The notes under the pieces: generated by a model
What the model saw: the letters and a program-made list of their open reading frames with translations, nothing else
Database searches by the model: none
What the model was told of the DNA's origin: nothing
Part shown: one piece after another, positions 20,766 through 24,325 of the stretch
Position numbering within the stretch: position 1 is the stretch's first letter
Layout of the letters: each line of letters opens with the position of its first letter
Position numbers and translations under genes: made by a program
NCBI GenBank assembly: GCA_964361785.1
Contig: CAYIBX010000017.1
Span: forward strand, 1-24,325
DNA length: 24,325 bases
Direction of reading: 5' to 3'
Source: UBA927 sp964361785
GTDB lineage: Bacteria > Patescibacteriota > Microgenomatia > UBA10105 > UBA927

Positions 20766-22013
20766 TTACTTCAAATTTACCACGTATAAATTATTTATAT
20801 TTGAAGCTGAGGGGTTGAGGTTTGTCAGTATCACAAGTTTCCCTCCCGTCGCCCAAGGGACGGCAAACGAGTCCCAAAATGGTCCGGCGTATGCTGTACG
20901 TCTATTTGATCCATCATAATCTATGATTTCAATGTTATTTGGGATTACAGTGACTAGATGCCGAGAAGATGGTAACCAATAGATATTGGCTGATCCTTCC
21001 ACAGATTTAGGAGTTGTCGCTGAGATTGCCTTGTATTGCGATGCAATCCCTAAAGCATAGTTACGATCTTCTTTGATATCGTAAATATAGAGTGTGCCAT
21101 TGTTTAGGTTTCGATCTTCTTGTGTAGAATTTGCGCCAATAAGTGGCGGGATAATGACGGGCAACAACGTAGCACTTTTCGTAGCTTCGTAGAGAATTTT
21201 GGTTTCATCAGGAGAAAATGAAATGATGTGAGCGGACGTAGTCGCAATGGATATAAATTGTGGAGGAAGTGTCGCAAATTGTTCTTTTTCTCGTAGTATT
21301 TTGATCGCTTGCCAATCAGATTGAATCGTTTTGATAGAGAAAACTTGTTGTGGCGATTCGACAACGGTATCTGCTTCGAAAAGATAATTGACAGACGTGG
21401 GCAGGGTAGCAAGTATTTGTTTGTTGTCGGGAGACCATGAAAGAATAGCCTTGTTAAAGTCTATGCCGTTGCTTTTGGCGATTTGTCTTGCATCGCGATT
21501 TAATCCTAACGGTTTATCTACTAAATCCAACACCCATATACCTGGTTTAGTAGGCATGGTGGCTGAATTAGATGCTTGTGCTTTATTGTCTGGCACGATG
21601 TAGGCTAATTTACTGCCGTCAGGAGACAATGTAGGGTTGATGACGCCGTTTACCGTGAGGGCAGTAAGCGATGGATTTGTGGGAATAAGAAGAGCGTCCA
21701 GCTTGTTGACGATCTCTCCTTGTACAATCACCTGTTTGGTCCATGGTTGGAAGCCTTCTTTCAAAATGGAGACGGAGTATGTACCCGGTGGCATGGTAAA
21801 GGTGGCTTGTGTCGCATCCTTGATGACGCCATCAACGACGATTTGTGCGCCTGTTGGTTCTGATTGCGCGACGATAAGGCCTGTAGATTTCAACGAATTT
21901 TTGGTGATGTCAAACCGATAGCCTCTCCCGTACGCAATGATAAGCGTCGCAACAGTAACAATAATACATATTGTAACAATAGTGAACAAAATGGATCGAA
22001 AAGAGTTATTCAT
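20766..22013 (-). CDS. PEGA-domain membrane-anchored beta-propeller protein
   Basis: Predicted extracytoplasmic protein of 415 residues. A single membrane anchor lies at about 7-29. A PEGA domain follows at about 44-105 (S-E-P-T-G-A-Q-I-V-V-D-G-V, then P-P-G-T-Y-S-V-S-I-L-K-E-G-F). The rest resembles a TolB/WD40-like beta-propeller with repeated blade signatures: PTLSPDGSKLAYIV, LSWSPDNKQILA, ISFSPDETKILYE and IYWLPSSRHLVTV. PEGA domains are common in surface proteins and may bind the envelope. It is divergent from mreB with a shared 50-bp intergenic region. A TATAAT lies at 22043-22048, about 29 nt before the ATG. Confidence 0.88.
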   Translation of the reverse strand: MNNSFRSILFTIVTICIIVTVATLIIAYGRGYRFDITKNSLKSTGLIVAQSEPTGAQIVVDGVIKDATQATFTMPPGTYSVSILKEGFQPWTKQVIVQGEIVNKLDALLIPTNPSLTALTVNGVINPTLSPDGSKLAYIVPDNKAQASNSATMPTKPGIWVLDLVDKPLGLNRDARQIAKSNGIDFNKAILSWSPDNKQILATLPTSVNYLFEADTVVESPQQVFSIKTIQSDWQAIKILREKEQFATLPPQFISIATTSAHIISFSPDETKILYEATKSATLLPVIIPPLIGANSTQEDRNLNNGTLYIYDIKEDRNYALGIASQYKAISATTPKSVEGSANIYWLPSSRHLVTVIPNNIEIIDYDGSNRRTAYAGPFWDSFAVPWATGGKLVILTNLNPSASNINNLYVVNLK

Positions 22014-22041
22014 ACTGGAGAAGAATTTCTTGCGTTAGGCC

Positions 22042-22048
22042 TATTATA
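22042..22048. promoter_or_regulatory. Shared, two-way -10 box between the PEGA gene and mreB
   Basis: TATTAT (22042-22047) on the plus strand and TATAAT (22043-22048) on the minus strand overlap almost completely. I could not find a good -35 box for either direction, so this is tentative. Confidence 0.35.
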
Positions 22049-22065
22049 CAAGAGGGTGTGATATT

Positions 22066-23172
22066 ATGCTAATAACGCATATGTTTGGTTTTACTAAAAG
22101 ACTCGGTATAGATTTGGGAACTGCCAATTCCGTCGTATGGCTGGCTGGCACTGGAGTGGTACTAAATGAGCCTACGGTTGTGGCAGTTACGGTGGATGAT
22201 GGGCGGGTCGTAGCGGTGGGTAACGAAGCCAAAGACATGCTCGGTCGAACTCCCGGAAACATTATGGCAAGCCGACCCATGAAAGATGGTGTGATTGCGG
22301 ATTATAAAATTACAGAGTCCATGCTTTCGTTTTTTATCGATCGGGCTGTGGGCAAGAATCGCATATTTAAGCCCGAAGTCATGATTTGCGTGCCTACGGG
22401 CGCTTCACAGGTAGAGCGTCGCGCTGTAGTAGATGCCACATTGGCAGCAGGAGCTAAAATTGCATACCTTATCGAAGAGCCATTAGCGGCTGCCATTGGC
22501 GCCAAGATCCCCATAGCGCAAGCGTCAGGACACATGATTGTAGATATAGGTGGCGGTTCTACAGAGGCGGCGGTCATCTCGCTGGGGGGAGTGGTGGTGC
22601 ATAAAAGTGCGCGGGTGGCTGGCAATAAGATAGAGGAAGCGATAGCAAATTTTGTCAAAAAGCAACACAACCTTATTATCGGTGAACGGATGGCAGAGGC
22701 GATCAAAATTACGATTGGGGATGCGTTAGTTTCAAATCCCAAATCTCAAATTCCAAATCCCAAAATAAATATGCAAGGAATTAATGAACAAAAAATAAAC
22801 ACGAATCAGTCCGTTGTTAATGCTGACTCTATGGAGGTGCGGGGTAGAGATGCGATATCAGGGCTGCCTAGCATGGTGACACTTCAGAAATCAGATATTA
22901 CCATCGCAATTACGCCTGTATTACTTCATATCGTCGGCACGATAAAGAGTGTGTTAGAAGATACGCCGCCGGAACTTGCTGCAGATATCATTGACAAAGG
23001 CATAGTGATGGCTGGCGGCACGTCACTTTTGCGTAATCTTGATAAGCTGGTGACGCAAATGACGGGTGTGCCAGCGCATATAGCGGATGATCCACTTCTA
23101 TGTGTGGTGCGCGGCACTGGAGTAGCGATAGAGAATATTGAGCTTTATAGACGAAGCGTAACAAAAAGATGA
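22066..23172 (+). CDS. mreB: Rod-shape-determining actin homologue MreB
   Basis: MreB forms membrane-bound filaments that guide cell-wall synthesis. The 368-residue product has the actin-fold motifs: phosphate-1 GIDLGTANSVVW (about 14-25), IEEPLAAAIGA, phosphate-2 IVDIGGGSTEAAVI, and the adenosine motif IVMAGGTSLLRNLDKL. The segment after IGDAL (residues about 222-256) is longer than usual and repeat-derived (V-S-N-P-K-S-Q-I-P-N-P-K), encoded by a 7-bp tandem array; standard MreB has only about ten residues between IGSAY and the E-V-R-G-R strand. GAGGG lies about 8 nt before ATG 22066. A second ATG at 22081 would give the more usual MFGFTKRLGID start. No mreC or mreD follows. Confidence 0.95.
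   Translation: MLITHMFGFTKRLGIDLGTANSVVWLAGTGVVLNEPTVVAVTVDDGRVVAVGNEAKDMLGRTPGNIMASRPMKDGVIADYKITESMLSFFIDRAVGKNRIFKPEVMICVPTGASQVERRAVVDATLAAGAKIAYLIEEPLAAAIGAKIPIAQASGHMIVDIGGGSTEAAVISLGGVVVHKSARVAGNKIEEAIANFVKKQHNLIIGERMAEAIKITIGDALVSNPKSQIPNPKINMQGINEQKINTNQSVVNADSMEVRGRDAISGLPSMVTLQKSDITIAITPVLLHIVGTIKSVLEDTPPELAADIIDKGIVMAGGTSLLRNLDKLVTQMTGVPAHIADDPLLCVVRGTGVAIENIELYRRSVTKR
22733..22767 (+). repeat. Five tandem 7-bp units inserted in mreB
   Basis: CAAATCC, CAAATCT, CAAATTC, CAAATCC, CAAAATA: exact 7-bp period over 35 bases. It encodes part of an extra loop in MreB. Seven is not a multiple of three, so the frame holds only because of the flanking inserted bases. Confidence 0.85.
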
Positions 23173-23379
23173 GTAATTTGTATTACCTTATAGTTGTTGC
23201 GTTTAAGATTAGAAGAGAAAAATATGGGCTCAAAAGATTAAAATAGAGAATAGTACATAGTATTTATAGTAGTTTGGTGAGTATAGAAGACAATATTGGA
23301 TATATAGCCATGAAAAAGTGTGTTCAATGTTATTATTTTGGAGTTAAATAAGAAATAGATAATAGCCTTTATAATTCTT
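23173..23379. other. AT-rich intergenic region between mreB and the WecG-type gene
   Basis: About 200 nt of AT-rich DNA with no credible gene. A small hairpin GTAAT/ATTAC lies just after the mreB stop, and TATAAT at 23370-23375 ends 4 nt before the next ATG. A minus-strand open frame at 23238-23570 runs through the start of the next gene and is rejected. Confidence 0.5.
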
Positions 23380-24132
23380 ATGAGTCTAAATGCGGGAAAA
23401 ATACTGGAAATAAATATTACTTTAGATTCTAAAGAAACTATCCTAGAGAATATCAAAAAGTATTTAAATGAATCGTCAAAAATAACTCGAAAATCATTCG
23501 TTATTGTGACACCAAATTCAGAACAAATTGTGTTGGCTTGCAATAATCCTTTATTGAAAAAAATACTCAATCAGGCTGATGTGTCGCTCCCAGATGGGTT
23601 TCCCATTGCTCGAACACTTCATATTTCAAGAATTCCCGGTGTTGAGTTTATGGAAGATCTTGTGGAATTAGCTTCTAAACAGAGCTATAGAATAGGACTT
23701 ATAGGTGGTCAAGATGGTTTAGCAGTCAAAGCATTTGAGTGCTTACAGAAGAAATATCATGGACTACAAGGTTGGGCGATAAAACCAGAGTCATATACAT
23801 TTCCTCGTATAGTAAAAAAAATTAAAGAATCAGGTGTAAAAATTGTTTTTGTAGGATTAGGGGCACCAAAACAAGAATTTTTTATTGAAAAAATTTTAAA
23901 ACAGTGTCCTGTTGTTTTTATGAGTGTCGGAGGATCGTTTGATATCATTGCAGGAAAGATACAGAGAGCACCATTTCTGATTAGATCGATAGGGTTTGAG
24001 TGGGCGTGGAGATTATTTCAAGAACCATGGCGATGGAGGAGGCAACTGGCACTACTAACATTTGTGGGATTGGTGATCAAAGAGAAACTAGCTTCGCAAG
24101 GCAGTCCGCCAGCCGGCGGATTGCGAAGCTAA
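23380..24132 (+). CDS. WecG/TagA/CpsF-family glycosyltransferase (GT26)
   Basis: Family GT26 enzymes transfer N-acetylmannosamine-type sugars (ManNAc or ManNAcA) to a lipid-linked acceptor in teichoic-acid or enterobacterial common-antigen-like polymer synthesis. The 250-residue product has the usual motifs: TPNSEQIVLA (about 44-53), LPDGFPIAR, RIPGVEF, IGLIGGQDG, KIVFVGLGAPKQEFF, MSVGGSFDIIAGKIQRAP, and a C-terminal IGFEWAWRLFQEPWRWRR segment followed by a hydrophobic, probably membrane-binding helix. The last dozen residues come from an inserted palindrome and are not part of the family. TATAAT ends 4 nt before the ATG. Likely role: envelope polysaccharide synthesis. Confidence 0.9.
   Translation: MSLNAGKILEINITLDSKETILENIKKYLNESSKITRKSFVIVTPNSEQIVLACNNPLLKKILNQADVSLPDGFPIARTLHISRIPGVEFMEDLVELASKQSYRIGLIGGQDGLAVKAFECLQKKYHGLQGWAIKPESYTFPRIVKKIKESGVKIVFVGLGAPKQEFFIEKILKQCPVVFMSVGGSFDIIAGKIQRAPFLIRSIGFEWAWRLFQEPWRWRRQLALLTFVGLVIKEKLASQGSPPAGGLRS
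24089..24131. repeat. GC-rich palindromic element at the 3' end of the GT26 gene
   Basis: Outer arms TAGCTTCGCAA (24089-24099) and TTGCGAAGCTA (24121-24131) pair perfectly. Inner arms TCCGCC (24105-24110) and GGCGGA (24115-24120) pair too, with a one-sided GGCAG bulge. It supplies the final codons and stop of the glycosyltransferase gene and may also end transcription. Confidence 0.85.
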
Positions 24133-24153
24133 AATACATCGAAAGGATGTGGG

Positions 24154-24297
24154 TTAGAATTTTTCTATAGTAGCCCCACGATTTCTTTCGTGTTTAGCTC
24201 GACTACTTTTTTCCATGATCTGGAATAATTCAAGGTCTAAACGAAGTCTTCTTGCTTCAATATTTTCTTTACTAGACGTGTTGCGATATAGCTTCAT
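24154..24297 (-). CDS. 47-aa basic helical protein
   Basis: Not recognised. The product starts MKLYRNTSSKENIEARRLRL, continues as a basic amphipathic helix (D-L-E-L-F-Q-I-M-E-K), and ends H-E-R-N-R-G-A-T-I-E-K-F. It has no membrane segment. Support is only moderate: a natural-looking composition and a clean ATG-to-TAA frame, but no strong Shine-Dalgarno or promoter within the 28 nt that remain before the window edge. It converges with the GT26 gene. Confidence 0.45.
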   Translation of the reverse strand: MKLYRNTSSKENIEARRLRLDLELFQIMEKSSRAKHERNRGATIEKF

Positions 24298-24325
24298 TCA
24301 GTAGCCGTGACGAGAGGTTTTTGGA

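Noticed and set aside
23238..23570. 110-aa minus-strand open frame
   Set aside because: It overlaps the conserved N-terminal half of the GT26 gene and an AT-rich intergenic region; composition is Ile/Phe-rich by chance.

Overview
This window most likely comes from a member of the Candidate Phyla Radiation (Patescibacteria, Parcubacteria-like), an ultra-small bacterium with a reduced genome. The inference rests on gene content and style: many short lineage-type hypothetical proteins, a DUF5663-like protein beside a 1,990-residue giant protein, a PEGA/beta-propeller membrane protein, a four-helix-bundle protein between two tRNA genes, short tandem repeats inside genes, GC-rich dispersed palindromes in a fairly AT-rich background, and very short or absent 5' leaders. 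There is no rRNA gene, so the taxon is inferred from style rather than shown.

Layout. 1-1113: a small coiled-coil gene (388-615) in otherwise non-coding DNA containing an inverted repeat and a run of strong hairpins. 1114-1594 (-): hicBA toxin-antitoxin. 1774-3743 (-): a secreted DUF11-like surface protein ending in LPVAG plus a membrane segment, a sortase, and a GNAT acetyltransferase. 3793-10099 (-): DUF5663-like protein and the giant protein, which hides a GT-A/GT2-like glycosyltransferase domain. 10218-10764 (+): brnTA toxin-antitoxin with a palindromic operator over its -10 box. 10736-12026 (-): a small helical protein and a divergent Maf-like protein. 12153-14539 (+): M16 peptidase, P-loop nucleotide kinase, nucleoside diphosphate kinase. 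14596-14928 (+): two tiny genes not seen in ordinary ORF calls. 14964-17934 (-): a multi-pass membrane protein, small hypotheticals, a frameshifted gene between two 23-bp palindromes, and a canonical Maf. 18040-19847 (+): an HELGH metallopeptidase whose true start appears to lie behind a -1 frameshift. 19869-20758: tRNA-Pro(CGG), four-helix-bundle gene with 9-bp repeats, tRNA-Arg(CCT), a large hairpin. 20766-22013 (-): PEGA protein. 22066-24132 (+): mreB with a 7-bp-repeat insertion, and a WecG/TagA-type glycosyltransferase. 24154-24297 (-): a small hypothetical gene.

The main themes are these. (1) Cell-surface construction: sortase with its own substrate, WecG/TagA transferase, MreB, PEGA protein, giant GT-containing protein. 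(2) Nucleotide housekeeping: kinase, NDK, two Maf-fold proteins. (3) Two type II toxin-antitoxin modules. (4) A promoter architecture in which a sigma70-type -10 box lies only 6-10 nt before the start codon of about a dozen genes, implying widespread leaderless mRNAs, whereas second genes of operons carry a Shine-Dalgarno or overlap the gene before. (5) Short tandem repeats (7-bp and 9-bp units) expanded in frame inside three protein genes.
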